Positions 9,449-19,860 are shown, counted from the stretch's first letter. The stretch is 64,000 nt of DNA from Chitinophagaceae bacterium (GCA_016721085.1 JADKJI010000011.1:62001-126000), one strand, 5' to 3'. Notes: generated by a model not told the origin, from the sequence alone. Made by a program: numbers and translations.

Positions 9449-11358
9449 GAACAAACATATCAATAAGTGCCCTTCTGCTATTTATACTACCATTAACCAG
9501 TATTTCACAGAATACAGAAGCTATAAGGGCAAAATATCCAGGTGAAGAAGCTGTAATACTGAGTATGTCGGAAACATATAAGATTACTATTGAAAATGGA
9601 GTGCCCGTAGTAGAAAGCAAAGACAACCAGCAATTATTATACTTATCTGCCAATACTTCTGCATATATGAGTCGTTATGGTTTTTCCCATAGTGGCTTCA
9701 ATCCCGTTTTAAACTATGAAGCCTATACAAAAACAGCAGATAATAAGAAAGTGAAGGTGACTGAGTTTAAGACAAACGATAATAACTCGAGCAGTATATT
9801 TTATGACGATATCAAGGAAACCATGTTCGATTTTCCAGCTTTAGGACCTGGTGCTGTTGGTAACCTTGATTTGACAATAGCCCATAAAGAACCGAAATTA
9901 TTGTCCCCCTTCTATTTCTCCCGACGCATACCTGTAATAAATGCAGAGCTGAAATTGATCTTTCCAAAAGAAATGTCTGTTAAGTTCATTATAAAGGGAC
10001 TGGAAAAAGACAGGATTCAGTTTACACAGGATACTAAAAGAGGCGATATCATCTATAGTTTTAAGGCGACCGACATGCCTGCAGAAAAACCTTATGCAGA
10101 TGCTCCTGACAATGCTTATTATGCCACCTCATATCATATTTTTCATAGAGAAATATAAAAATGAAAAGAATGAAGAAATCAGCTATCTGGGTGGACTGGA
10201 TGATTTGCATAAGATGAACTACGGTCATGTAATGAATATAAATAAGGAAGTAAGTCCGGAAACAAAAAGGATTGTAGACTCCTTAATTGCTAATACTACT
10301 TCTCCTGAACAGAAAGCAAGAAAAATATACCAATGGGTTCAGAAAAGCATAAAATATGTTGCATTTGAAAATGGCATGGAAGGTTTTGTACCCAGAGATG
10401 CCAATCTTGTTTGCAGCCGCAGATTTGGGGATTGTAAGGATATGAGCAGTATCCTTACACTGATGTTGAATTACGCCGGAGTTACCGCATATTATACATG
10501 GATTGGCACCAGGCATATCCCTTATGATTATAATGAAGTACCCACTCCTATTGTTGACAATCATATGATCTGTACAATTAAATTGGGGGATGAATATATA
10601 TTTCTTGATGGAACAGACCCTACCTGCGTATTCGGTATTCCTTCTGAACATATCCAGGGCAAACAGGCCTTTCTGGGAATAGATGAGAAAAACTACAAAA
10701 TACTTCGAGTACCAGTTCCTTCAAAGGAAATAAGCCAGGTTGCCGACACCACTTATCTTGAATTGACTGAATCAGGAATAAAAGGAGTAATATCAGTTGG
10801 GATGAGTGGCTATTATTCAATGGATATGCACAGTTCACTGAATTATGTAAATGAAAAAGACAGGGAGGAATATTTCAAGAAAATATTTAACAGAGGGTCT
10901 AACAAATTCAAGCTGACAAAATTTGAATACCCCGATCTTTCAAATGCTAATAAGATACTGCTAAAAGGAAATTTCGACCTGCAGGGATATGCCAAAAAAG
11001 TAGCGGATGAATGGTATATAAATCTAAATCTTTTCAAGTTCTATGAGCATCAGGAAATAGATTACCCAAAAGGAAATCCCCCATAGAATTCGACCATTTA
11101 TCTTCCCGCAAGTATGTAACAGTATTAAAAGTTCCGGATGGCTATCAAGTATCCTACCTTCCTAAAAGCAAAACATATAAGAACGATGTGTGGGGTTTTG
11201 AGATGACATATGAACAGAAAAGTAATCAGGTCATTTTAACTCAGGTATTCCAGAATGACCATATGTTCCTGGAGCCAGATAAGTTTCAGGACTGGAACAA
11301 AGTCCTTGAACAATTATTCCCTCTTTATAAAGAAACGGTTAGTCTTTCAAAAAAATAA
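9445..11358 (+). CDS. DUF3857 + transglutaminase-like exported protein, catalytic triad intact, two frameshifts
   Basis: A signal peptide (MRTNISISALLLFILPLTSIS) leads into a DUF3857 beta domain (about 30-235) and a transglutaminase-like cysteine-protease fold. The likely triad is visible: Cys in RFGDCKD, His in VDNHMIC and Asp in LDGTDPT. The frame breaks in the T5 run at 10138-10142 (one T too many) and in the C5 run at 11077-11082 (one C missing). The last piece reads IEFDHLSSRKY to KETVSLSKK and stops at 11358. The joined length is about 638 residues. It overlaps the MORN gene by 4 bp and lies 10 bp before its paralogue. It is probably a periplasmic or surface enzyme; the substrate is unknown. 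Confidence 0.75.
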
Positions 11359-11368
11359 AACGAAGCTC

Positions 11369-13332
11369 ATGTTGAAATGGTTTTCAATTGCCTTATTAGT
11401 GGTTACGAGCCTTTCCATTCAGGCACAGGACAATATTGAGAAGGAATCATGGGTAGAAAAACCTGTCATTCACTCAATAGATTCAAAACACAATGTTGAA
11501 TCAGCAGTTATAATCCTCGACAAAAGAAGAATAGAATTTGTAGATGAAAAAGAAGGCTTGTCTGCATTCAAGACCCTTCACAAAATAGTTCGGGTAAATG
11601 ATGACAGGGGTATTGAATCATTCAACAAGGTTTATCTGGGAGTAACCGACAATGCAGATATACTTGACATCAAGGCCAGGACTATTTTACCAAATGGTAA
11701 GATTATCGACCTCGACAGAAGCAATATCAAAGACATGAAAGACGAGGATGGCAATATGTATAAGATATTTGCTTTGGAAGGATTAGAGAAAGGATGTGAA
11801 ATAGAATACTATTATACTTTTAAAAGACCAGCCACATTTTTCCTTCGTGAAGTATTGCAGAATTCTGTGCCAGTACTCGATGCATCTGTTTCCATTATTT
11901 CTCCCAAAAGGCTAATATTCGATACCAAGAGTTTCAATTCTCCTGGCATCACAACTATTTTAGATACCAGTAGTGCGGAGAAAAGACAGGTGACACTTTC
12001 TATAAAGAATCTTATTGGAGCAGAGCAGGAGAAATATTCCAATTATACCGCTAACCTCGTAAGAGTTGAATCGAAGCTTTCTTATAATGCTTCCAGAAGC
12101 ACTACTGAAAGACTCTTCACATGGAATGAGTTGGCAAAAAGGTTATTTGATATTTATAACACCTATAGCGATAAGGAATTGAAAAGAGTGGATGAGTTCA
12201 TTGAAAAAATGGTTTCAACAAATACTCACTTGAAAGGGACAAGATCATAAGTGTTGAACAATACCTCAAGAAGAACTTCACCACCCGCGATGATATTGAT
12301 GGAGATGATGCAGAAAACCTGGAAAAAGTAATAAAGAATAAAATTTGCAGCTATAGGGGCATCATCCGTCTTTATGGAGCTATTTTCCAGAAGCTGGGAG
12401 TTTCTCTACAGTATGTGTTGGCCGGCGACCGGTCAACATTCACCGTTGACAGGGCTTTTGAAAACTGGAATAACACTGAAAACCCGATACTTTATTTCCC
12501 AAACCAGAAAAAGTTCCTGGCTCCTACCCGTCTTGAAATGCGTTTCCCATGGATTCAACCCGACTGGGGCGGAACTAATGGCTTATTTTGTAAAGGAACT
12601 ACCATAGGAAATTTCACAACAGCTGTTGGTGAAGTGAAAATGATTCCGTTGGAAGATTATACTCAAAGCAGTAACAATATCGAAGCCAAAGTGACATTAC
12701 CAGGGGATATGGATACATTGATGGTCGATATCCGTCAGATCTATACTGGTTATTCCGCTGCAGTTTACAGAGCTTCCTTCAATTTTAGTTCAGAAGAACA
12801 ACAACGCCTTTTCCTGAAAGAGATGGTAAAATTCGGAACCAACTCCGAAAACATCGTTTCCAGCAAATTCGAAAACAAGGATTATGAAGGCTATCCAGAT
12901 AATAAGCCTTTTGTATTACAGGCTGTGGTTAAAGCAAGCGAGCTGCTGGAAAAAGCCGGTAGCAAGATTTTGATAAAGATTGGAGATGTAATAGGCCCAC
13001 AGGTAGAAATGTATCAGGAGAAGCCAAGACAATTCCCGATGGAAATTCCTTATGCCCATGTGTTGGACAGAACTATTCAGTTGGTGATACCAGACGGGTA
13101 TTCGGTAAAAAACCTGGAAGAACTGAATATCAATCATACCTTCAAGGAGAATAATGAGCCTACTATGAGTTTTGTTTCTGGTTTTACTAAAGAAGGCAAC
13201 AACGTAAATATTCATGTAAGGGAAGAATACAGAAACCTCTATTATCCGGTATCTCAGTACGAAGATTTCAAGAAAATAATCAATGCAGCAGCAGATTTCA
13301 ATAAGATAGTGCTTGTATTGGAAAAAAAATAA
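11369..13332 (+). CDS. Second DUF3857 / transglutaminase-fold exported protein, apparently non-catalytic, one frameshift
   Basis: The start MLKWFSIALLVVTSLSIQAQ at 11369 gives a signal peptide; a longer upstream reading exists but belongs to the preceding gene's tail. DUF3857 is followed by a transglutaminase-like fold. Where the paralogue has RFGDCKD, this protein has CSYRGIIRLYGAIF, so the usual nucleophile motif is absent. The frame breaks near 12229-12234 (one base missing in the AAAGGG stretch): LKGTRS-stop should continue as KRDKIISVEQYLKKNF. The second piece runs to 13332. The joined length is about 654 residues. It is the third gene of the operon and is followed after 2 bp by the NAD(P)-binding gene. 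Confidence 0.75.
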
Positions 13333-13334
13333 TC

Positions 13335-14003
13335 ATGTCTAAAAACGCGGTATTGCTCGGAGCCAGTGGATTGATAGGTGGCCAACTGCTTCCACTTTTA
13401 CTGGCTTCCGAAGCTTACCTTCAAGTTACCATCCTTGTAAGAAGCACTCTCCATATAAATCATCCAAAACTAAAAGAGGTGATTGTGGACTTTGAAAACC
13501 GCAATCAATTAATAGATGCCATTCCCGACAATCCGGTTGTTTTCTGTTGTGTAGGCACAACCAGAAAAAAAGTTAAGGGTGATATGAATGCGTACCGAAA
13601 AGTGGATTTTGATATACCGGTAACTATCGGCCAGTTGGCTTCTGAAAAAAACGCAAATACATATTTATTGGTTTCAGCCGTTGGGGCAGATGCAAATTCA
13701 GGGAACTTCTATCTTAAGCTAAAAGGTGAAACAGAACTTGCACTAAGAAATTTGCAATTCCCATCACTGTATTTATTCCGTCCTTCATTATTATTGGGAA
13801 ATAGAAGTGAAAGCCGAATGGGTGAATCTATAGCACAGAAAATAATGGGGCCCTTATCCTTCCTTTTCAGTGGAAAATACTCCTTGTACAAAGCTATTGA
13901 AGCAAAAGATGTAGCCAACGCAATGTATATTGCCTCATTATTGTCAGCACCTGGAACAACAGAATGTTATTGGAAAGAAATGATGGACTTGATTGAACTA
14001 TAA
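13335..14003 (+). CDS. NAD(P)-binding Rossmann-fold oxidoreductase (atypical SDR, TIP30-like)
   Basis: The 222-residue protein begins with a classic dinucleotide-binding loop, GASGLIGGQLL (8-18). It also carries VFCCVGTTRKKVKG and the FRPSLLLGNRSESRMGE region seen in small atypical short-chain dehydrogenases related to HTATIP2/YbjT. The active-site Tyr-x3-Lys is not clear. It follows the DUF3857 gene by 2 bp, so it is probably cotranscribed, and it ends tail-to-tail with priA with a 6-bp overlap. Substrate unknown. Confidence 0.8.
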   Translation: MSKNAVLLGASGLIGGQLLPLLLASEAYLQVTILVRSTLHINHPKLKEVIVDFENRNQLIDAIPDNPVVFCCVGTTRKKVKGDMNAYRKVDFDIPVTIGQLASEKNANTYLLVSAVGADANSGNFYLKLKGETELALRNLQFPSLYLFRPSLLLGNRSESRMGESIAQKIMGPLSFLFSGKYSLYKAIEAKDVANAMYIASLLSAPGTTECYWKEMMDLIEL

Positions 14004-16493
14004 GGCATCCACATCTATTATAATCACTACACTTCGGAAGCGTTTGTCATTATGTAATATGGCAATTTGTTCCAATAATTGCTGACGGCATTGTTGTAAT
14101 ACTCCCGGTTCTTTAGGCAATTTTATACTAAGTTCCATCAGGTATTGGTTCCTGATACGGTTTACGATCGGCTCCGCGGGTCCTGAAAGATAATTTCCAA
14201 AATCTTTTTTCAGGGCACCTGCAAAAATCTTAGCTGCTGTTTCTGCCACCTCTTTTACAGTATGCCTGAATGTTAGTAAGATGAACCGGGTAAAAGGCGG
14301 GTAATTGAAATGCCTTCTTCCGACCAATTCATTATCAAAAAACATGGGATAATCGTGCAGCTGAACAAAATTCAAAACCGGATGCTTTGTATTCATCACC
14401 TGAATCCATACTTGTCCTTGCTTATCTTTTCTTCCTGCACGGCCACTCACCTGTTCCATCAATTGAAATGCTCGTTCATTAACCCTGAAATCAGCAAAGC
14501 TTAATAAGCTATCTGCATCCAGGATACCCACCAGATGAACATTTTCGAAATCAAGTCCTTTCACCACCATTTGTGTACCCACCAGTATATCGATACGGTG
14601 TTGTTCAAATTGCTGGATAAGGGTATCATGTGCTTGCTTGCCTCTTACACTATCAACATCCATCCTCGCTACTCTGGCATCTGGAAACATTTCTTCCAGT
14701 TGCTCTTCAATTTTTTCAGTTCCAAAATTTCTTTGTGAAAATTTATCGTTGCCACAGGCTGCGCAGGTATGAACCTGCGGATATACTGTTCCGCAATAAT
14801 GACAATGCAGCTTGTGGGTATTCTTGTGAAAAGTGAGTGTAACATCACAATACCGGCAATGAGGTATCCATCCACAGGTCATACAAACCTGATAGGGAGA
14901 ATAGCCACGCCTGTTTTGGAATAAGATAACCTGATGGTTTTCCTGGATGGCATTCTGTATAGCCTGTTGCAATTCAGGACTGATAATGATCTTATTCTTA
15001 TCTGGGCTAACCACTTTCCGGGTATCTATAATGTTTATAGCGGGCATCAATACCCCTCCAAAGCGTTCCAGCAAGGTGGCTAACCCATATTTACCCATTC
15101 GGGCATTATAATAACTTTCTACCGAAGGTGTGGCACTTCCTAACACTACTTTGGCACCAAATAGCGACGCATAATAAACTGCTGCATCACGCGCATTATA
15201 TCGGGGTGCAGGATCCTGTTGCTTATACGATGTATCATGCTCCTCATCCACAACAATCAACCCCAGCTTTGAAAATGGAAGAAAGAGGGATGATCTTGCT
15301 CCCAGCACTACACTGAGTTCACCCGACTTCACTTTATTCCATATCTCCACCCTTTCATTCTGATTGAACTTGCTATGGTAAATGCCGATATATCCGCCAA
15401 AATGCTTTTGTAACCGTCGGATGATTTGTGAAGTAAGCGCAATTTCAGGAAGAAGATATAAGACCTGCTTTCCTTTTCGAATAAACTCCTCAATCAATTT
15501 AATATAAACCAGTGTTTTCCCACTTGATGTAACTCCTTGCAATAAGCAAACCGGCTTCTTCTTCAATTGCTCTTTAATTTGCTCCCACACTTCCATTTGA
15601 TGTGGAGTCAATTCAAAATCAATATTAATATCTCTTGGCAAATAGCGTAACCGATCAACTTGTCTTTTCTCCAGCCATAATACTTTCTTATCTACAAGTC
15701 CCTTCAGTTGAGCATCAGATGCATTGCTTTTTTTAAGAAGGGCAGGCTTGGTTACTTCTCCCTCTGTACGCACGAAATGAAGATAACTTAATAAGAGCTC
15801 TAATTGCTTGGGAGCCCTGCTCCAATTATTCATTAACTCGGCTAATTTATCTTCATCTTCATATTCAGGATTCAGAATCACATAGGTTTCCTTTTTGGGT
15901 TGATACCCTTCTTTTAGGGCCTCCCAAACAAAACAAACTTTTTTATCAATTAGCCGTTTGATAACTGGATACACATTTGCTGCATCCAGCAATTCCTGTA
16001 CTTCTGTTATTCGCAATTCTTTTTTTAACAATAAAGCTTCCCCAACCAGGTATTCGTTATTATCGAGCAATGAAAAATCGTCTCCGAATTCTTCATTGAA
16101 AACGAGGACTGTTTCACTGCTTAACTTAAAATGAGAAGGAAGTGCTGCAGCCATCACTTCACCTTCACTGCACATATAATAGCTGGCGATCCATTCCCAT
16201 AATTCAAGCTGTGCAGGAAAAAGAACGGGCTCAGCATCCAACACATTAAGGATATCTTTCGTTTCAAAAAATTCAGGCTTTACTGTATGAAGTTTCTTTA
16301 CGATTCCAGCATATTTCTTATTTCTTCCTAATACCACTTCTACCCTAACTCCGGGTTGAATCTGCGATTGAAGGGATGCGGGTACAGACCACGTATAATT
16401 CTTTGGCAATGCCAATGGAATTATCACTTCAGCAAACAATACCGGTGCTGAAGGCTCAGTTTCGAATGGAATATGTAAATCGGTAACACTCAT
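13998..16493 (-). CDS. priA: Primosomal protein N' (replication restart helicase PriA)
   Basis: PriA recognises stalled or repaired replication forks, unwinds the lagging strand 3'-5' and reloads the replicative helicase. The protein is 831 residues with an N-terminal DNA-binding domain. Walker A is GVTSSGKT (320-327) and the DEAH-type box is DEEH (416-419). A zinc-binding insertion with four paired cysteines (CMTCGWIPHCRYC ... CHYCG ... CAACG, 537-581) is present. The helicase C-terminal domain includes QMVVKGLDFENV and SGRAGR. All motifs are intact. It is followed upstream on the same strand by the acyltransferase gene. Confidence 0.97.
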   Translation of the reverse strand: MSVTDLHIPFETEPSAPVLFAEVIIPLALPKNYTWSVPASLQSQIQPGVRVEVVLGRNKKYAGIVKKLHTVKPEFFETKDILNVLDAEPVLFPAQLELWEWIASYYMCSEGEVMAAALPSHFKLSSETVLVFNEEFGDDFSLLDNNEYLVGEALLLKKELRITEVQELLDAANVYPVIKRLIDKKVCFVWEALKEGYQPKKETYVILNPEYEDEDKLAELMNNWSRAPKQLELLLSYLHFVRTEGEVTKPALLKKSNASDAQLKGLVDKKVLWLEKRQVDRLRYLPRDINIDFELTPHQMEVWEQIKEQLKKKPVCLLQGVTSSGKTLVYIKLIEEFIRKGKQVLYLLPEIALTSQIIRRLQKHFGGYIGIYHSKFNQNERVEIWNKVKSGELSVVLGARSSLFLPFSKLGLIVVDEEHDTSYKQQDPAPRYNARDAAVYYASLFGAKVVLGSATPSVESYYNARMGKYGLATLLERFGGVLMPAINIIDTRKVVSPDKNKIIISPELQQAIQNAIQENHQVILFQNRRGYSPYQVCMTCGWIPHCRYCDVTLTFHKNTHKLHCHYCGTVYPQVHTCAACGNDKFSQRNFGTEKIEEQLEEMFPDARVARMDVDSVRGKQAHDTLIQQFEQHRIDILVGTQMVVKGLDFENVHLVGILDADSLLSFADFRVNERAFQLMEQVSGRAGRKDKQGQVWIQVMNTKHPVLNFVQLHDYPMFFDNELVGRRHFNYPPFTRFILLTFRHTVKEVAETAAKIFAGALKKDFGNYLSGPAEPIVNRIRNQYLMELSIKLPKEPGVLQQCRQQLLEQIAILHNDKRFRSVVIIIDVDAL

Positions 16494-16508
16494 TCTTAAA
16501 ATTCCTTA

Positions 16509-17273
16509 TCACAACTTTTTTATCCAGGAGGCTTTATATTTTATCAGTTTCTCTTCCATAATGTCGTAAACCTTTTTCTTTAACTGATCAACATCATTGG
16601 GGGTATATCCTGCAACAGAAATTTCATCAAGAAATATAGACCGGCTGTTGCCCGGACAAAGGGAAAAGATACTTTTATAATGCATCCTGTTCAACCCATC
16701 CAGAAATAAGATTGGCTTTATTGGTGTTTGGGTTTCTATGGCTATACGGAAAGCCCCATCATAAAAATCTTTTAGAGCGGTTTCTCCCATATTGAAAGTG
16801 CCTTCCGGAAATATAAAAATAGAAATATCCTTACTCACCACGGATTTAAGGATACGTACACTTTTTGCCCTATTTTCAGAACTACTTCTATCTACAGTAA
16901 CAATTGCATTCCTGTAGATATAGCCGAATATAGGCAGTTTCGCCATCTCTATCTTCCCCAAAACCCTTGTTGGCTGATGTATAGTATTTACAATGATAGC
17001 AGCATCAATATAAGAAATGTGGTTACCAACAAAAATATAATGGGTTTTCTTATGATGTGGAACCTCATAATAATTCTTATGCCTGATTCCGATTAAATAA
17101 AACCAGGAAATGCCCCAGAACATACAAGCTTTATAAATAAAATTGCCACCATGAATTTTTCCCATCAGTGAGCCCACTAATACAAATGGCACCACCAGCA
17201 GCATCAGGAGCAGGAAAGTCAAAAGCGCATAGATCAAATAGAAGACCCTAAAGGGGAATAGCAATACCTTCAT
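16509..17273 (-). CDS. 1-acyl-sn-glycerol-3-phosphate acyltransferase (PlsC family)
   Basis: A 254-residue membrane-associated acyltransferase. It has an N-terminal hydrophobic segment (about 5-35), the catalytic NHISYID box (H-x4-D) and the FPEGTF box that binds the phosphate-bearing acceptor. These mark the PlsC family, which makes phosphatidic acid from lysophosphatidic acid at the inner membrane. It lies 15 bp upstream of priA on the same strand, so the two are probably cotranscribed. Some relatives acylate ornithine lipids or other acceptors, so exact specificity is inferred. Confidence 0.85.
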   Translation of the reverse strand: MKVLLFPFRVFYLIYALLTFLLLMLLVVPFVLVGSLMGKIHGGNFIYKACMFWGISWFYLIGIRHKNYYEVPHHKKTHYIFVGNHISYIDAAIIVNTIHQPTRVLGKIEMAKLPIFGYIYRNAIVTVDRSSSENRAKSVRILKSVVSKDISIFIFPEGTFNMGETALKDFYDGAFRIAIETQTPIKPILFLDGLNRMHYKSIFSLCPGNSRSIFLDEISVAGYTPNDVDQLKKKVYDIMEEKLIKYKASWIKKL

Positions 17274-17313
17274 TACATCCTAATATTCAACAAAAATAGG
17301 AAAGCCAGAGAGA

Positions 17314-17703
17314 TTATTTGCAGTCGCAAGCCCATTCCCTATCCAGATCAATAACCGTAATTACAACCAACCCTTTAGAAGAGGGTGCAATAATCAATCT
17401 TACATCTTGTCCATCCCTTGTACGGCCTTCCAAAGCATATTTAGGGTCTGGACGGCCATTGGGGTCGCTTTTAGCGTAATTTATAGTGCCTTTTTGTACA
17501 ATTTCACGTATTTCAGCCTCGTCAATATGCCTGCAATCCATTCGGCAGCGGGCATGGCGGGTGAAGATATAAGATGAAGTAGTCCTGTCAAAAGGCTCAT
17601 TCCCAGTAACAGGGCCAGTACTACCCGGATTTTTTTGTACAAAATAAAATAAGGCGGCTCCGGCCAGCAGTACAACTAAAATATATTGTTGAAACTTTTT
17701 CAA
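17314..17703 (-). CDS. DUF4258 domain protein with an N-terminal membrane anchor
   Basis: The start chosen is a TTG at 17703 (KKFQQYILVVLLAGAALFYF), which begins directly at the membrane segment. The open frame continues to an ATG at 17781, but that would overlap the divergent mtaB start. After the anchor comes a DUF4258 domain: TRHARCRMDCRHI, EGRTRDGQDVRLIIAP and VVITVIDLDREW. DUF4258 is a small RelE/BrnT-like alpha-beta fold found in toxins and in stand-alone anchored proteins. There is no adjacent antitoxin, so no toxin-antitoxin role is proposed. Confidence 0.7.
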   Translation of the reverse strand: MKKFQQYILVVLLAGAALFYFVQKNPGSTGPVTGNEPFDRTTSSYIFTRHARCRMDCRHIDEAEIREIVQKGTINYAKSDPNGRPDPKYALEGRTRDGQDVRLIIAPSSKGLVVITVIDLDREWACDCK

Positions 17704-17770
17704 ACCAATTTTTGAATGAAAATAAGGCAAAACAAGCTTTTCCTGCTGATCAATTATCTTTGCCGCTCGA

Positions 17771-19057
17771 ATGAACACCAAAAAAACAGTTGCCTTTCAT
17801 ACCCTGGGTTGTAAACTCAATTTTTCGGAGACTTCCACTATTTCTAGAATGCTGGAAAATGAAGGTTTTGAAAAACGTGAGTTTGACGAACATGCAGATG
17901 TTTATGTCATAAATACCTGCTCTGTAACCGATAATGCCGATAAGGAATGCCGTCACCTGGTACGCCGAATTCAACGTAAATCGCCTCAAAGCATGGTAGT
18001 TATTACAGGTTGCTATGCTCAATTGAAGCCAGAAGAAATTGCATCAATTCCCGGTGTTGACCTTGTGCTAGGGGCAGCAGAGAAATTCAATATAGTTAGT
18101 CACCTCAGTGAACTTAGCAAAGGTGACTCAGCCAAAATATGCAGTTGCGATATAGAAGATGTCAATATTTTCAAGACCTCTTATTCTTTGAACGACCGTA
18201 CCCGTACTTTCCTGAAAGTACAAGATGGCTGTGACTACAATTGCTCATTCTGTACTATTCCAATGGCAAGAGGAAAAAGCAGGAGCGATAGTATTGAGAA
18301 CGTAGTTGCTGAAGTAAAACAAATTGCAGAAAGCGGAGTAAAGGAAGTAGTATTGACTGGTGTGAACCTTGGTGATTTCGGACTAGGTAATCCTGCACTG
18401 GAAGCAGGAAGACCCGGAAGGAAAGAGAATTTCTTTGAGCTGGTAAAAGCACTCGATGTTATTGAAGGAATTGAGAGATACCGGATTTCTTCTATTGAAC
18501 CAAACCTACTTACCAATGAGATTATTGAGTACGTAGCAACCAGTAAAAGGTTCATGCCTCATTTTCATATCCCTCTTCAAAGTGGCAGCAATAAGGTATT
18601 ACGATTAATGCGTCGCAGATATCAAAAGGAATTATATGCAGAAAGGGTGGCCCTATTGAAAAAACTAATGCCGCATTGCGCCATCGGAGTTGATGTGATT
18701 GTGGGATTCCCTGGTGAAACAGATGAAGATTTCCAGGAAACATATAACTTCCTTCATGAACTGGATGTTTCCTACCTCCATGTGTTCACCTATTCAGAAA
18801 GAGATAATACACATGCACTTACTATCGAACCCATTGTTCCTATCGAAGTAAGAAATAACAGGAATAAGGCGCTCAGACAATTATCCTATAAAAAAATGCA
18901 ATATTTCACACAACAACATACTGGCGAAACCAGAAAAGTGCTGTTTGAAAAACATGCAAAGGATGGTATTATGGAAGGCTACACAGATAATTATATAAAA
19001 GTGAGCACTCACCACAGAGACGATTGGGCAAACTCAATCATAGAGTGGAAACTTTAA
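17771..19057 (+). CDS. mtaB: tRNA t6A37 methylthiotransferase MtaB
   Basis: MtaB adds a methylthio group to C2 of N6-threonylcarbamoyladenosine at position 37 of ANN-decoding tRNAs, using two 4Fe-4S clusters and SAM. The N-terminal cluster cysteines are C14 (TLGCKLN), C50 (NTCSVTD) and C81 (GCYAQ). The radical-SAM CxxxCxxC is C154-C158-C161 (GCDYNCSFC). The C-terminal 60 residues form a TRAM-like domain ending IIEWKL. The 428-residue length is normal. TLGCKLNFSE and the lack of a long linker fit MtaB rather than MiaB or RimO. Confidence 0.95.
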   Translation: MNTKKTVAFHTLGCKLNFSETSTISRMLENEGFEKREFDEHADVYVINTCSVTDNADKECRHLVRRIQRKSPQSMVVITGCYAQLKPEEIASIPGVDLVLGAAEKFNIVSHLSELSKGDSAKICSCDIEDVNIFKTSYSLNDRTRTFLKVQDGCDYNCSFCTIPMARGKSRSDSIENVVAEVKQIAESGVKEVVLTGVNLGDFGLGNPALEAGRPGRKENFFELVKALDVIEGIERYRISSIEPNLLTNEIIEYVATSKRFMPHFHIPLQSGSNKVLRLMRRRYQKELYAERVALLKKLMPHCAIGVDVIVGFPGETDEDFQETYNFLHELDVSYLHVFTYSERDNTHALTIEPIVPIEVRNNRNKALRQLSYKKMQYFTQQHTGETRKVLFEKHAKDGIMEGYTDNYIKVSTHHRDDWANSIIEWKL

Positions 19058-19139
19058 ATAAAGTAATCCACTTTTTAGCTAACAGACTATTTCAATACCA
19101 CTTATTCATTACCTTTCTTCCACTAAAACCTTTTTACTT

Positions 19140-19493
19140 ATGGAAGAAAATAAAACAACTCCAGGTCAGGAATCTGACTGGAAAGAAAAACTCGAAGAAA
19201 AAGCAGGTGAACTCAAAGGAAAAGCTGACGAATTGCTTGGAAAAGTTGAAGTACAGGCTGAAGCAGCATGGAAAGATGTAAGCGAAAAAGCTGGTGAGTG
19301 GAAAGAAGTGGCAGAAGGGAAACTGGAAGAACTTAAAGAAGGAGCTGAAAACATTTGGAACAAGATCGTGGACAAATTCGACGGAGACGAAAAACCGGCA
19401 AGTCCCTACAGGCCAGAAATAACATGTAAGTGCCGTTTAAACGGCACTTTTTTTTCACATTTCGAAAGAAAAAGAGCTTTAACAAACCCTTAA
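19140..19493 (+). CDS. Small Lys/Glu-rich coiled-coil protein (CsbD/YtxH-like); C-terminus uncertain
   Basis: The protein has repeats of the type EKAGELKGKADELLGK and is almost all Glu, Lys and Ala, as in CsbD-like or LEA-like stress proteins. No signal peptide or membrane segment is seen. The frame reads 117 codons to 19493, but the last ~20 codons run straight through a perfect transcription terminator (19428-19455). A one-base shift near 19400 would instead stop at 19420-19422 or 19427-19429, just before the hairpin. The natural protein is therefore probably about 93-96 residues and the present 3' end is probably an indel effect. Confidence 0.6.
   Translation: MEENKTTPGQESDWKEKLEEKAGELKGKADELLGKVEVQAEAAWKDVSEKAGEWKEVAEGKLEELKEGAENIWNKIVDKFDGDEKPASPYRPEITCKCRLNGTFFSHFERKRALTNP
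19428..19455 (+). terminator. Perfect rho-independent terminator
   Basis: A perfect 22-bp palindrome (AAGTGCCGTTT / AAACGGCACTT) is followed directly by a T tract. It falls inside the apparent reading frame of the Lys/Glu-rich protein, which suggests that the frame's true stop is just upstream. Confidence 0.9.
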
Positions 19494-19545
19494 TCCAACT
19501 ATTTACTTCATAATTTCGTTTGTAATACTAAAGGAGACGTGTAGT

Positions 19546-19840
19546 ATGAAAAAGTTCCAGGCAACAATACATTTTGAAATGGATGACGACTTTATGTCGC
19601 TTATCCCTTCTCACCGTGTTTATATCAATAGCCTGATTGAAAAAGGAATCATTGACCAATATGTGGTTTCAATGGAAACACAGCGGCTCTGGATTACCAT
19701 GTCGGGAGAAGATAAAGCAGATGTTGAAAAAGAGACTGAAAAAATCTCCCGTCCATAAATACTGGAATACGATTGAAATTGATGAGCTCTTCGTAATCGA
19801 TGGCCAACATTACAGATTACCTGCAATTCAAATGAACTAA
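19546..19840 (+). CDS. Small alpha/beta protein (muconolactone-isomerase / YCII-like), frameshifted
   Basis: The first piece reads MKKFQATIHFEMDDDF... to DVEKETEKISRP and stops at 19758. Removing one A from the A6 run near 19739-19744 continues it as ETEKSPVHKYWNTIEIDEL... to LPAIQMN, with the stop at 19838-19840. The joined protein is about 97 residues and shows a beta-alpha-beta-beta-alpha-beta pattern like the dimeric alpha-beta barrels of muconolactone isomerase and YCII proteins. No catalytic residue can be assigned. It has its own upstream space and is convergent with the YdcF-type gene. Confidence 0.55.
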
Positions 19841-19860
19841 TTGAAGCATTATTTACAGCA

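Noticed and set aside
17314..17703. BrnT/RelE-like toxin call for the DUF4258 protein
   Set aside because: It has a membrane anchor and no neighbouring antitoxin gene.
17704..17781. N-terminal extension of the DUF4258 protein
   Set aside because: It overlaps the divergent mtaB start and the membrane anchor begins exactly at the internal TTG.
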